Assembly (NCBI GenBank): GCA_022340385.1
Contig: JAJDOB010000278.1
Span: 1 to 33,011 of the forward strand
Length of the DNA stretch: 33,011 bases
DNA from: Rhodobacter sp.
GTDB lineage: Bacteria > Pseudomonadota > Alphaproteobacteria > Rhodobacterales > Rhodobacteraceae
Direction: 5' to 3'
Part shown: piece by piece, positions 1 through 10,467 of the stretch
How the letters are laid out: each line of letters opens with the position of its first letter
How positions within the stretch are numbered: position 1 is the stretch's first letter
Position numbers and translations under genes: made by a program
The notes under the pieces: generated by a model
Database searches by the model: none
Told to the model about the DNA's origin: nothing
Seen by the model: the letters and a program-made list of their open reading frames with translations, nothing else

Positions 1-1
1 G

Positions 2-1744
2 CTGGAAACCGGGGCGCGCCCGCCCTGGTCGGGCGGTGGCGCCGCGCATGCGATCCCGGCCGTGCTGGAGCAGGTGAAACGCCACCGGACCACGCTGATC
101 TTTCACAACACACGCGCGCAGGCAGAGATTTTCTTTCACAATCTGTGGCTGGCAAATGACGACGCGCTGCCGATCGCGATTCACCACGGATCGCTGGATC
201 GCAGCCAGCGCGCGAAGGTCGAGGCGGCGATGGTGGCCGGCGCCTTGCGCGCGATCGTGTGCACCGGCACGCTGGATCTGGGCATCGACTGGGGCGATGT
301 CGATCTGATCATCCAGGTCGGCGCGCCGAAGAACGTCAAACGCCTGATTCAGCGGATCGGGCGGGCGAATCACCGCTACAACGCACCGTCCAAGGCACTG
401 CTGGTGCCCGCAAACCGGTTCGAGGTGGTGGAATGCGTCGCCGCACTGGAGGCGGCGAAAGCGCATGATCTGGACGGCGACCCGCGCGGCCCCGGCCCGC
501 GTGACGTTCTGTGCCAGCACATGCTGATCGCGGCCTGTGCGGCGCCGTTCAGGGCCGATGATCTTTATGCCGAAATGACCTCTGCCGGGGCCTATGCCGG
601 CCTGTCGCGCGACGATTTCGACGCCTGCCTCGATTTCGTGGCCACCGGCGGCTATGCCCTGCGCGCCTATGACCGCTGGCAGCGCCTGGTGCTGCGCGGC
701 GGGTTCTGGCGGTTGCGCGACCCGCGCGCCGCCCGGCGAATCCGGATGAACCTTGGCACGATCCAGGACAGCGAGCTGTTGACGGTGCGGTTTCGCGGTC
801 AGGGCAAGCCGCTGGGCGAGGTCGAGGAAAGCTTTGCCGCGACGCTGACCAAAGGCGACACGTTCCTGATCGGCGGGCGGATCGTGGCCTATGAGGGCCT
901 GCGCGAAATGACGGTGGTGGTCAGCCCGGATGCCCGGCGAAAGCCCCGGATCGCGGTGTTCGGCGGCACGAAATTCGCAACCTCGACGCAGCTCAGCCAC
1001 CGGATATTGCGGATGTTTCAACAGCAAAGCTGGCCCGAATTGCCCGACCACACCGCCGAATGGCTTGGCCTGCAACGTCAGGTGTCGCGCCTGCCGGAAG
1101 TCGACCGGCTGCTGGTTGAAACCTTCCCGCATGACGGGCGCGAGCATCTTTGCGTCTACGGTTTTGCCGGGCGCAACGCGATGCAGACACTGGGCCTGTT
1201 GCTGACCCGCCGGATGGAAACGCTGGGGCTGCATCCCCTGGGCTTTGTGGCGACCGATTATGCGGTTCTGATCTGGGGTCTGGACCCGGTGACGGCGCCG
1301 GCGGCGCTGTTCGAAAGCGACAGTCTGCGCGAGGGGTTCGAGACCTGGCTGGCCGGCAACGCGGTGATGAAACGCACCTTTCGCACCAGCGCCGTGATTG
1401 CCGGTCTGATTGACAGGGTGTTGCCGGGCAAGCGCAAATCGGGGCGGCAGGCGACGTTTTCCTCGGACATCCTGTACGACACGCTGCGCCGCTATGACCC
1501 CGATCACGTGCTGATGCAGATCACCCGCGAAGAGGCGCTGAAAGGGCTGGTCGATTTCGGGCGGATCGAGGAAATGCTGGCGCGCACACGCGGGCGGGTC
1601 GATCATGTGGCGCTGACCCGGGTCACGCCGCTGGCCGCACCGCTGTTCCTGGAAATGGGCAAGGTGCCGGTCGAGGGGGCCGCCACCGAACGGCTGCTGA
1701 CCGAAGAAGCAGCCCGCCTGATGAGCGCGGCGGGATTGACGTAA
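2..1744 (+). CDS. Ligase-associated Lhr-type DEXH helicase, C-terminal part (5' end outside window)
   Basis: The reading frame is open from the first bases, so this is the last 580 residues of a longer protein (family members are roughly 800 residues); the GTG at 62 is internal. Visible helicase motifs belong to the second RecA domain: TLIFHNTRAQAE (motif IV region), GTLDLGIDWG (motif V) and QRIGRANHR (motif VI). A long C-terminal region of the Lhr type follows, with winged-helix and Lhr-core segments. Motifs I to III, including Walker A and DEXH, lie upstream of the window. The pdeM gene follows after 39 bp, which is the known pairing of the bacterial ligase-associated DNA repair cluster (exonuclease, ATP-dependent ligase, helicase, PdeM phosphoesterase). 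From family knowledge it is a cytoplasmic ATP-dependent 3'-5' translocase acting in DNA repair. Family assignment is secure; the precise substrate is inferred. Confidence 0.9.
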   Translation: METGARPPWSGGGAAHAIPAVLEQVKRHRTTLIFHNTRAQAEIFFHNLWLANDDALPIAIHHGSLDRSQRAKVEAAMVAGALRAIVCTGTLDLGIDWGDVDLIIQVGAPKNVKRLIQRIGRANHRYNAPSKALLVPANRFEVVECVAALEAAKAHDLDGDPRGPGPRDVLCQHMLIAACAAPFRADDLYAEMTSAGAYAGLSRDDFDACLDFVATGGYALRAYDRWQRLVLRGGFWRLRDPRAARRIRMNLGTIQDSELLTVRFRGQGKPLGEVEESFAATLTKGDTFLIGGRIVAYEGLREMTVVVSPDARRKPRIAVFGGTKFATSTQLSHRILRMFQQQSWPELPDHTAEWLGLQRQVSRLPEVDRLLVETFPHDGREHLCVYGFAGRNAMQTLGLLLTRRMETLGLHPLGFVATDYAVLIWGLDPVTAPAALFESDSLREGFETWLAGNAVMKRTFRTSAVIAGLIDRVLPGKRKSGRQATFSSDILYDTLRRYDPDHVLMQITREEALKGLVDFGRIEEMLARTRGRVDHVALTRVTPLAAPLFLEMGKVPVEGAATERLLTEEAARLMSAAGLT

Positions 1745-1783
1745 GACCTTGCAATCCCGTGTGAATTGGATATGGAACATACC

Positions 1784-2473
1784 ATGAACGGGCATGATTT
1801 CACTTTGGCGGGGACGGCATTGCAGGCGCGCGGATCGGGCGCACTGTGGTGGGCGGATCGCGCGACGCTGGTGGTCAGCGACCTACATCTGGGCAAATCC
1901 GAACGTATCGCGCGGCTGGGCGGGGCGATGCTGCCGCCTTATGAGACCCGCGACACGCTGGTGCGGCTGGATGCGGAAATAGCCGCCTGCGCACCAAGGA
2001 CGGTAATCTGCCTGGGTGACAGTTTTGACGACAAGTCCGCCGCCGTGGGTCTGGCCGAGGATGCGGTGATCTGGCTGACAAGGTTGATGGCGGGGCGGCG
2101 CTGGATCTGGATCGAGGGCAACCACGACCCGGGGCCGGTCGGGCTGGGTGGCACCCATCTGGCGGAACTGCCGATGGCGCCGCTCAGTTTTCGCCACATC
2201 GCGCGCGCCGGTGCCAGTGGCGAAGTGTCGGGGCATTATCATCCGAAAGCCCGGATCAGCACGCGCGGGCGCAGCGTGTCGCGGCCCTGTTTTCTTTATG
2301 ACGGCAACCGGGTGATTCTTCCGGCATTCGGCACCTATACCGGCGGTCTGCGCAGCACAGAGCGGGATTTGGCACAGCTGATGCGGCCGGAGGCCTGCGC
2401 GGTTCTGACCGGCCCTGTGGTGGCGGTGATCCCGATGCCGGGGCGGCTGGCGCAGACGCCGCAGAAACGCTAA
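1784..2473 (+). CDS. pdeM: Ligase-associated metallophosphoesterase PdeM
   Basis: A 229-residue calcineurin-like phosphoesterase. The metal-binding motifs occur in the expected order: DLHLGK (residues 33-38), GDSFDD (78-83), GNHD (112-115) and GHYH (150-153). These coordinate a dinuclear metal centre for phosphodiester or phosphomonoester hydrolysis. The start was placed at ATG 1784 because the protein then begins with the usual short lead into the first strand; an in-frame ATG at 1772 and TTG at 1766 are possible, and no candidate has a strong ribosome binding site. It follows the Lhr-type helicase by 39 bp and is probably co-transcribed with it. Together with an ATP-dependent ligase and an exonuclease, these genes form a described DNA damage response cluster; the ligase and exonuclease are not in this window. 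Confidence 0.9.
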   Translation: MNGHDFTLAGTALQARGSGALWWADRATLVVSDLHLGKSERIARLGGAMLPPYETRDTLVRLDAEIAACAPRTVICLGDSFDDKSAAVGLAEDAVIWLTRLMAGRRWIWIEGNHDPGPVGLGGTHLAELPMAPLSFRHIARAGASGEVSGHYHPKARISTRGRSVSRPCFLYDGNRVILPAFGTYTGGLRSTERDLAQLMRPEACAVLTGPVVAVIPMPGRLAQTPQKR

Positions 2474-2483
2474 GCTTGTTGCC

Positions 2484-2915
2484 ATGCAGGACACCGCATT
2501 TGACGACATCGCCACGAAAATCCGCGCCAGTTTTGCGCGTCAGGACATGATGCGCACCTTGCGGGCCGGGCTGGATGTGGTCGACCCGGGCTGCGTGGTG
2601 ATATCGGCGCCGGTCCTGCCAGAGATGCGCCAGCAGCACGGGTTCGCGCATGCCGCCGTCAGCTTTGCGCTGGGGGACAGCGCGGCGGGATATGCGGCTT
2701 TGTCGGTGATGGCGCCGGACGACGAAGTTCTGACCGCCGAGATGAAGATCAACCTGCTGGCGCCGGCATCCGGCGACCGGCTGGAGGCCCGCGGCCATGT
2801 GATCCGCGCCGGGCGCCGGCTGGTCGTGGTCGGCGCAACAGTCGTGGCGGTCGACGGCGCCACGCGCCGGGATGTGGCCGTGTTGCAGGGCACGATGATC
2901 CCGGTCACGGGTTAA
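2484..2915 (+). CDS. PaaI-family hotdog thioesterase
   Basis: A 143-residue protein with the single hotdog-fold pattern of PaaI-like acyl-CoA thioesterases. The central helix region reads HAAVSFALGDSAAGYAAL (about residues 53-70), where the family usually has an H-G/A then an A-x-D-x-A/S segment carrying the catalytic acidic residue. A MKINLLAPASGD strand follows, as is typical of the second half of the fold. It would hydrolyse an acyl- or aryl-CoA in the cytoplasm; the substrate cannot be read from sequence. It starts 10 bp after pdeM and may be the last gene of that transcript, although a functional link to DNA repair is not evident. It ends 83 bp before the convergent MOSC gene, and no clear terminator is seen in that gap. 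Confidence 0.8.
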   Translation: MQDTAFDDIATKIRASFARQDMMRTLRAGLDVVDPGCVVISAPVLPEMRQQHGFAHAAVSFALGDSAAGYAALSVMAPDDEVLTAEMKINLLAPASGDRLEARGHVIRAGRRLVVVGATVVAVDGATRRDVAVLQGTMIPVTG

Positions 2916-2998
2916 GATACAGTTCGCAATGCCGAATTCGGTCTTCCGGGCGCTTGGCCGGGTCGTGTCATCGCGCGGCGGCGCCCTGGCAAAACGGC

Positions 2999-3601
2999 TC
3001 AGCCACGGGTGTCGGGCTGCCAGGCCCGCTGGGTTGGCACGTACAGTTGGATGGCATCGCCCAGCGCCACCGGGCCGGGGCGTTCAACCCATGCGGTGAC
3101 ACCGCGACGCCCCTCTGCCGCACGCCGGAAGGCCTTGCCGAATCCGGGGCGATCCGCCTCTATTTCCTTGCCGGGCCAGTTGCAGGGCTCGTTCTCCAGA
3201 TCAATCGTCAGCGTGGTGCCCGCCCCGGTCTGCAGGCGCGATCCCGGCGGGATATGGGTGAAATCGGGAATGCCGGTGACGACCATCGACGCGCCCAGCC
3301 ATTCGGGATTCAGCCAGTCGAGCCCCATCGCATCGGCGATTGCGCCGCAGTCTTCCGCTGACAGGATCGACAATTGCCGCGTGTTGCGGATTTCGGTGCC
3401 TTGCGGGTGCAACAGCTTGACCCGCACACAGGACGGGCGGGTCGCCCCGCAGTGGGAATCGCCGTCGAACCCGTCAAAACCGGCCATGACGGCGGTACGC
3501 GCCCGGGCGCGGATCGTGCCGACATCGGTGCCGGATCCGGGCGGCACCTGACCCAGCCAGGTCACGGTTCCGGCGATGTCGGTCTTGCGCAAAGTCGTCA
3601 T
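2999..3601 (-). CDS. MOSC-domain protein
   Basis: A 200-residue protein recognisable as a MOSC domain (molybdenum cofactor sulfurase C-terminal fold): an early GDSHCGATRP segment, then a strand with L/I-L-S-A-E-D, then NPEWLGASMVVTGI, and a basic/aromatic C-terminus. MOSC proteins bind a sulfur carrier or molybdenum cofactor ligand, and some reduce N-hydroxylated compounds. Standalone bacterial members are mostly uncharacterised, so no reaction is assigned. The start is ATG at 3601, preceded by a GAAAGG ribosome binding site; the longer frame upstream runs through the ftsH terminator and is unlikely to be translated. The gene is convergent with the thioesterase and lies downstream of ftsH, separated from it by a hairpin terminator, so it probably has its own promoter. 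Confidence 0.8.
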   Translation of the reverse strand: MTTLRKTDIAGTVTWLGQVPPGSGTDVGTIRARARTAVMAGFDGFDGDSHCGATRPSCVRVKLLHPQGTEIRNTRQLSILSAEDCGAIADAMGLDWLNPEWLGASMVVTGIPDFTHIPPGSRLQTGAGTTLTIDLENEPCNWPGKEIEADRPGFGKAFRRAAEGRRGVTAWVERPGPVALGDAIQLYVPTQRAWQPDTRG

Positions 3602-3681
3602 TGGGCGGCCTTTCGGGATTGGCGCAAACCTTGACGCGCCAGGGTGCGGCCCGCAACCCGAAAGCAATCGGTGCGCCATAA

Positions 3682-3716
3682 GAAAAATGCCCCGGACCAT
3701 GAACGGCCGGGGCATT
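3682..3716 (-). terminator. Rho-independent terminator of ftsH
   Basis: A perfect 10-bp inverted repeat (AATGCCCCGG at 3686-3695 and its complement at 3707-3716) encloses an 11-base loop. Read on the minus strand, the second arm runs into a short T tract (TTTTTCT). It lies 27 bp past the ftsH stop codon, as expected for an intrinsic terminator. Confidence 0.85.
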
Positions 3717-3742
3717 CGAATTCAACTGGCAAGAGCCTGCGA

Positions 3743-5662
<1,920 letters not shown>

Positions 5663-5719
5663 GGCAATCTCCTTTATCTCGCACGACCCGGGGAACGGGC
5701 GGCGTCGGAACTTGACTCT

Positions 5720-5747
5720 AAAATAGAGAGGTTGAGCATTAGTTCAA
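5720..5747 (-). promoter_or_regulatory. Probable housekeeping-type promoter of ftsH
   Basis: On the minus strand a TTGAAC box (5742-5747) and a TATTTT box (5720-5725) are separated by 16 bases, 57 bp or more upstream of the ftsH start. The -35 box overlaps the tilS stop codon. A small palindrome (CTCTA-AAA-TAGAG, 5716-5728) covers the -10 box and could be an operator. This is a prediction from consensus matching only. Confidence 0.45.
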
Positions 5748-7006
5748 TGCGATAACAGCGTTTGAGTGAAATCCGCGACGATCCGCGCGCGCCAGCCCCG
5801 GGCAAATCCGGCAAGTGGCGCGGAAACGAGGGTATTGTCTCGCCAGACCGACGGCGAGGCCAGCAAAGAGGCGCGTGGCAGGCCGGATTCGCGCCAGTCG
5901 GGACAATGTGCCAGACCGGATTCACCAAGCGCCCGCAGCGTGATACCGGCGGGCAGGTGCCCGGCATCGCAGGACATCAGCCAACGATTGTCCCAGCACA
6001 TCGTTTCCCCGGCCGCGACTTGCGATCGGACAACCGGCGTGGTCGCCGCCGCTTCGCGCGTCAGGCGGAAACCCGCGCCCTCGGGCGTCATCAAGACACC
6101 GTGAAGCGTGGTGCGCTGCCCGGCCAGCAGCGCCGACGCGGCTTTGCGCAGCGATGCAAAGCGGGGGCGGTGCGGGGCGCTGGCGATCCAGCAAATCGCG
6201 GCGGCGAACAGGCGGCGTCCGGTATCGCTGTCGTTCAGGTCCAGTACGGCGGGCGACAGGATCAGATCGCCGGCCTGTTGCGCGATCTGGTCGCGCGCTT
6301 TATCGCGCGCCGCCGCCCACAGGCTGGCGCGCGCGGCCTGCATGTGATCGGCGGTGCGAAGCAGGCGTTCAGTCGTCAGGCCCAGATCGGCCAGCCCGGC
6401 CATCATCCGGCGGGCGCGCACCCGGTCAAAGCGCAGATCGTCGTTGGACGGGTCTTCGACCCAGTCGACGTTTTCGGCCCGCAGATACGCGCGCAAGCTG
6501 TCGCGGCGCATGGCCAGCAGCGGGCGAAGCCAGGTCAGATCATGGCGTTCGGTTTCCGAGATCCCGGCCAGGCCATCGACGCCGGACCCGCGCGCCAGGC
6601 GCAGCAGCACCGTCTCTGCCTGATCGTCGGCGGTGTGGCCGGTCAGGACATGGCTGATCGCGTTGGTTCTTGCCCAGCCTTCGATCAATGCGCGGCGCGC
6701 TGTCCGGGCGGCATCCTGAAGGTTGCCCTGCCCGTCCCAGCTGGTCCAGCGCAGTGTTTCATGCGGCAGATCAAGCCGGGCGGCGGCGCGCGCCACAAAC
6801 TCCGCCTCGGCCCCGCTTTCGGGGCGCAAGCCGTGATCGACCGTGACGACGCTGACCAAGACGCCCCTGTTTCCGGCCCAGGCGCGACCCAGATGCAGCA
6901 GCGCCATGCTGTCGCCGCCGCCGGATACGGCAAGCGCGATCTTTTCGGGGGTATCCTGTCGAAAAAGCCGGTTCAGCGTTGCCGTGAACGTCGCATTCAG
7001 CGTCAC
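5744..7006 (-). CDS. tilS: tRNA(Ile)-lysidine synthase TilS
   Basis: A 420-residue N-type ATP pyrophosphatase. The P-loop SGGGDS is at residues 28-33, followed by a DHGLRP motif and the TilS signatures TGHTADDQAETVLLRL and a conserved RPLL segment. It attaches lysine to C34 of the CAU-anticodon tRNA-Ile, so that it reads AUA, and is normally essential. The start is the GTG at 7006, which overlaps the cpoB stop codon as GTGA; a longer reading frame upstream lies inside cpoB and is rejected. The overlap indicates translational coupling to cpoB, so TilS is likely made from the tol-pal transcript. The C-terminal domain is divergent, as is usual in alphaproteobacteria. Confidence 0.95.
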   Translation of the reverse strand: MTLNATFTATLNRLFRQDTPEKIALAVSGGGDSMALLHLGRAWAGNRGVLVSVVTVDHGLRPESGAEAEFVARAAARLDLPHETLRWTSWDGQGNLQDAARTARRALIEGWARTNAISHVLTGHTADDQAETVLLRLARGSGVDGLAGISETERHDLTWLRPLLAMRRDSLRAYLRAENVDWVEDPSNDDLRFDRVRARRMMAGLADLGLTTERLLRTADHMQAARASLWAAARDKARDQIAQQAGDLILSPAVLDLNDSDTGRRLFAAAICWIASAPHRPRFASLRKAASALLAGQRTTLHGVLMTPEGAGFRLTREAAATTPVVRSQVAAGETMCWDNRWLMSCDAGHLPAGITLRALGESGLAHCPDWRESGLPRASLLASPSVWRDNTLVSAPLAGFARGWRARIVADFTQTLLSH

Positions 7007-7821
7007 TGGCAGCCCAGGCGCTGTCGCTCGGTTTCCGCAGACACGACCTGCGGCATGCCCTGGAACCGCGCGCCGACCTCGGCCAGCGTCACACACGCCT
7101 CGTTGGATTGGCCAAGCTCTGCCAGCGACGTGCCCAGCTGCAACAGCGCATCGGGCGCGCGCGGGCCATCCGGGTTACCGGAAAAGGCGGTCAGATAGGC
7201 GCGGGCGGCACCGGACGTCTCGCCCAGCCCGGACAGCGCCTGACCGCGAAAGTAATGCGCCTCGGCGGTCAGCGGCCCACCGGTATAGGTCTCGGTGAAG
7301 GTCTGGAAGAGATCAGCGGCGCGGCGAAAGTCGCCCGCGTCGAGCGCGGACCTCGCAGCGTCGAAATCGGCCTGCTCGCCGACCGCCATCTGGATGTCGG
7401 GCGTGGTTTGCGGTGTCGCGGCGACGGGCGTGCCGCCTTCGGGTTCGCCGCCAAGGCGCGGCGTCGACCCAAGCGTTGCAATGTCGCATTTCGGTTCCAG
7501 TTCGCACAGCCGGAAATCCAGGTCGCCGATGCGGTTGGTGCCGTCTTCGACGACGCGGCCGATGCGGAATTCCAGGTTTTCGGTCATCGACGTCAGGCGC
7601 TGCAATTCGGACTCGATCAGATCGACGCGCTGCAACGTGTCACCCCCGACGGCGGAAGTCACACCGCCGGTGGTCGACAATTCCCGTTTCAGGCGCTGGA
7701 TATCGACGAACAGAACCGACAATTCCTGCCGGATATCGGCCAGCGTTTCGCCTTGCGCCAGAAGCGGCGCGGGCGTGGCCAGCCCGGCCAGCAACAAGGC
7801 AGTCATGAAGGCACGTCGCAT
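7003..7821 (-). CDS. cpoB: Tol-Pal system coordinator CpoB (YbgF)
   Basis: A 272-residue periplasmic protein. The N-terminus is a signal peptide with likely cleavage after LLA (residue 22). Next comes a heptad-patterned coiled-coil segment (roughly 28-95), a low-complexity linker, then tetratricopeptide-like repeats starting at DFDAARSALDAGDFRRAADLF and continuing to the C-terminus. In E. coli CpoB couples peptidoglycan synthesis by PBP1B to Tol-driven outer-membrane constriction. Start ATG 7821 gives the signal peptide directly; the longer upstream frame overlaps pal and is rejected. It starts 13 bp after the pal stop, the standard tol-pal order, and overlaps tilS by 4 bases. Confidence 0.93.
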   Translation of the reverse strand: MRRAFMTALLLAGLATPAPLLAQGETLADIRQELSVLFVDIQRLKRELSTTGGVTSAVGGDTLQRVDLIESELQRLTSMTENLEFRIGRVVEDGTNRIGDLDFRLCELEPKCDIATLGSTPRLGGEPEGGTPVAATPQTTPDIQMAVGEQADFDAARSALDAGDFRRAADLFQTFTETYTGGPLTAEAHYFRGQALSGLGETSGAARAYLTAFSGNPDGPRAPDALLQLGTSLAELGQSNEACVTLAEVGARFQGMPQVVSAETERQRLGCQ

Positions 7822-7834
7822 CGTCGGATACTTT

Positions 7835-8353
7835 CTAACTGGTGCCGCCGGCCTGCAGCACGGTGACCGCGCGCCGGTTCTTGGCATAGCAGGATTCTTC
7901 GGAGCAGATTTCGAGGGGCCGTTCCTTGCCGTATGGCACGGTGCGGATGCGGTTGCCGGCGATGCCCTGCGCCACCAGGAACTGCTGCACGGCGCTGGCG
8001 CGTTTGGCGCTGAGTGCAAGGTTGTATTCGCGCGTGCCCTGTTCGTCGGCGTGACCTTCGACCAGGATCGCATAGGCGGTGTTCTGGTTCAGCCAGCTGG
8101 CCTGTCCGGTCAGAATCTGGCGCGCCTCTGGTGACAGGGTGCTTTCGTCGACCGCGAACAGCACCCGATCGCCGATCGTGCTGCTGAAATAGCTTGGGCT
8201 GGTCGCATCGCCCGCGCCCATGGCGTTCGGGTCGTTCAGTCCGCCGGAATTGTTCAGATCGACAGAATTGCCGCCCCCGAACCGGTCGGGGCTGGTACAG
8301 GCGGCAAGGCCAAGGGACGCGATCAGAAGAAGCGCTTTGATGGGATGGGTCAT
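7835..8353 (-). CDS. pal: Peptidoglycan-associated lipoprotein Pal
   Basis: A 172-residue lipoprotein with lipobox L-A-A-C, where Cys19 is the lipidation site. A Ser/Asn/Gly-rich tether is followed by an OmpA-like peptidoglycan-binding domain (from about residue 60). Key signatures are VEGHADEQGTREYNLALS and the RIRTVPYGKERP strand typical of Pal. It anchors the outer membrane to peptidoglycan and is relocated to the septum by TolB and the TolQRA motor. It lies 72 bp after tolB, the largest gap within the tol block after the tolQ leader, so an internal promoter is possible. Confidence 0.97.
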   Translation of the reverse strand: MTHPIKALLLIASLGLAACTSPDRFGGGNSVDLNNSGGLNDPNAMGAGDATSPSYFSSTIGDRVLFAVDESTLSPEARQILTGQASWLNQNTAYAILVEGHADEQGTREYNLALSAKRASAVQQFLVAQGIAGNRIRTVPYGKERPLEICSEESCYAKNRRAVTVLQAGGTS

Positions 8354-8425
8354 TTTGGATGCCTCTTTGGCTTCATTGTTGCTCGATTAGGATCAGATTA
8401 GCATTTTGTATGCGACTTGGAAACG

Positions 8426-9760
8426 TCAGGGTAGCAGCGGCGACCAGGCCGGGTCGGATGCCGCGCCTTCGGTGGGCACCCGGCGCAGGTTGCGCCCGGA
8501 AATATCGACCGAATACAGCGACGGCGCACCGCTGGCGCCCTGGCTTTCGCGGGTGAACATGATGACCCGGCCGTTGGGCGACCATGTCGGGCCTTCGTCC
8601 AGGAAGGACGCGGTCAGCAGGCGTTCCTCGCTGCCATCGACGCGCATCACGCCGATATGGAACCGGCCCTTGTTCTGCTTGGTGAAGGCGATCAGATCGC
8701 CACGCGGCGACCAGACCGGCGTGCCGTAGCGCCCCGCGCCAAAGCTGATCCGCGTCGCCTCGCCGCCGGACGCGGGCATGACGTAAAGTTGCTGCGTGCC
8801 CGACCGGTCGCTTTCAAACACGATGCTGCCGCCGTCCGGCGAAAAGCTGGGCGCGGTTTCGATCGACGGGGTCGAGGTCAGCCGGGTCTCGGGCCCGCCC
8901 TGAACCGGCATCCGGTAGATATCGGAATTGCCGCCCTGCGACACCGAATAGACCACGGTGCTGCCGTCCGGCGAAAACCGCGGTGCAAAGGTCAGCGTCC
9001 CGGTTTGCTGGCCCAGCGACCGCGTGCCGACGGTTTCGACATCCAGCAGGTAAATCTGCGGAAACCCGGTTTCGTAGGACGTGTACAGCACCCGGTCGCC
9101 GGTCGGCGAGAACCGCGGGGCCAGAACGATGGACGACGAATCGGTCAGGAACTGCACGTTGGCGCCGTCATAATCCATGATCGCCAGCCGTTTGCGCCGC
9201 GCGTTCTTGGGGCCGGTTTCGGAAACGAACACCACGCGGCTGTCGAAATAGCCGCCTTCGCCGGTGATGCGCTGATAGATCGCGTCGGCAACCTTGTGGG
9301 CCATGCGCCGCCAGCTTGCGGTGGTGCCGGCGAATTGCAGCCCGTCGCCCAGCTGGTTTTCGGCGAACACGTCGAACAGCCGGAACTTGACCGTGACCCT
9401 GCCGTCAGAGGTGACCCCGACCGCGCCGGTGATCAGCGCCTGCGCGTTGATCGCCTTCCAGTCGGAATACTGCACCGGGCTGGAAAAGCTGGTGACGGTG
9501 GAAATGAATGCACCCGCCGGGATTTCGCGGAACAGGCCGGTGCCGACAAGATCGTCGGCGATCACCTGGGTGATCTGAACGGCCAGCGTCTCTGCCCCGG
9601 CATTTTCGGGAAGGAATGCGGGCGCTGCGAAGGGCAGCGGTTCGATCACGCCTTCGGTGATTTCGATACGCAACGGTCCCTGCGCGCGGGCAGCACCGGT
9701 CAGGCCGACAAGTGTTGCGGCCAGCATCAGGCTGAGAACAAGATTTACCAGACGTGTCAT
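8426..9760 (-). CDS. tolB: Tol-Pal translocation protein TolB
   Basis: A 444-residue periplasmic protein. The signal peptide is probably cleaved after residue 26 (ARA-Q). An N-terminal alpha/beta domain (about 28-160) is followed by a six-bladed beta-propeller made of WD40-like repeats, recognisable from recurrent FSPDG and WSP(R/N)G turns. TolB binds Pal through the propeller and receives input from the TolA C-terminal domain through its N-terminus. Its ATG overlaps the stop of the preceding TolA-like gene as ATGA, which indicates translational coupling. Confidence 0.97.
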   Translation of the reverse strand: MTRLVNLVLSLMLAATLVGLTGAARAQGPLRIEITEGVIEPLPFAAPAFLPENAGAETLAVQITQVIADDLVGTGLFREIPAGAFISTVTSFSSPVQYSDWKAINAQALITGAVGVTSDGRVTVKFRLFDVFAENQLGDGLQFAGTTASWRRMAHKVADAIYQRITGEGGYFDSRVVFVSETGPKNARRKRLAIMDYDGANVQFLTDSSSIVLAPRFSPTGDRVLYTSYETGFPQIYLLDVETVGTRSLGQQTGTLTFAPRFSPDGSTVVYSVSQGGNSDIYRMPVQGGPETRLTSTPSIETAPSFSPDGGSIVFESDRSGTQQLYVMPASGGEATRISFGAGRYGTPVWSPRGDLIAFTKQNKGRFHIGVMRVDGSEERLLTASFLDEGPTWSPNGRVIMFTRESQGASGAPSLYSVDISGRNLRRVPTEGAASDPAWSPLLP

Positions 9761-10467
9761 TCGATCCTCATACTCTCTGGATTAAACGTCATTTCGATTT
9801 CGCGCCACCGTTCGTATGCCTCAATCGGCAAATCATAGCCATTTGCGCCACAGCGCAGTATGGCGCGGCGCGCCGCCTCGAAGGCCCGGCGCGCGGCGGC
9901 GTCCGATCCGCCGGAAAACCCGACCAGCCGCAGACTGCCCGGTTCCGGCCTGCCGTCGCGGTGCATCGAAACCGCGACCACCACGGTGGTCATCAGCGCC
10001 TCGCTGTCAAGCACACCGGCGTTCCAGCACGGCAGCACCGCCAATCGCAGCCGGTCTTGCTGCGCGCGTGTCAGCGACGGCGTTTCCGGTGCCGGCACCG
10101 GCCCCGGCGTCCTGCCTTGCAAAGCATCGTCAACGGCCTGCCCGATCTCACCGCTCGCCGGGTCCGGTTCCCGGGCGCCGGCGCCGGGTGTGATCGCCAT
10201 TGGGGTGAACACCTTCGGATCGGGCGGCGCACCAAGAAAAAGCCACATCGCGATCACCGGCGGAAACCCCGCCAGATATTGCGGCACCGGCGCGTTCAGA
10301 AACAGAAAGCCGACCCAGTAGGTCGCCAGATCATTCGACGGGCGGGCGGCATGGCGCAGTTCGGGCAGACCGGCGTTGCGCGGCGGGCGATAGCCCTGGG
10401 CAAAGGCCGCGCTGCACGCCCAGCCGGTGATGACGATACACAGGATCATGCGGGGCGCGCGCGTCAT
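9757..10467 (-). CDS. Second TolA-like protein (free-standing TolA C-terminal domain paralogue)
   Basis: A 236-residue protein whose last 105 residues align without gaps to the C-terminal domain of TolA encoded just upstream; a hand alignment gives 68 identical positions (about 65%). Both have cysteines spaced 59 residues apart (147 and 206 here; 290 and 349 in TolA) and end in TFNPxxMRI. The N-terminus differs: a probable signal peptide (residues 1-24, ending AAFAQ) and a second hydrophobic stretch (about 68-80). The Pro/Ala-rich spacer is much shorter than in TolA, about 50 residues. It overlaps tolA and tolB by 4 bases each (ATGA), so it is built into the operon. It may be a periplasmic partner or competitor of TolA at TolB. 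Its presence as a separate intact gene is unusual; the function is inference. Confidence 0.8.
   Translation of the reverse strand: MTRAPRMILCIVITGWACSAAFAQGYRPPRNAGLPELRHAARPSNDLATYWVGFLFLNAPVPQYLAGFPPVIAMWLFLGAPPDPKVFTPMAITPGAGAREPDPASGEIGQAVDDALQGRTPGPVPAPETPSLTRAQQDRLRLAVLPCWNAGVLDSEALMTTVVVAVSMHRDGRPEPGSLRLVGFSGGSDAAARRAFEAARRAILRCGANGYDLPIEAYERWREIEMTFNPESMRIE

Noticed and set aside
5762-7198. Plus-strand ORF of 478 codons opposite tilS and cpoB
   Set aside because: It spans two well-supported minus-strand genes and has no domain.
9757-10467. Second tolA-like gene as a frameshifted or truncated piece of tolA
   Set aside because: Both genes are intact, each with its own N-terminal membrane or signal segment, and they overlap by a normal ATGA; the domain is present twice in full.
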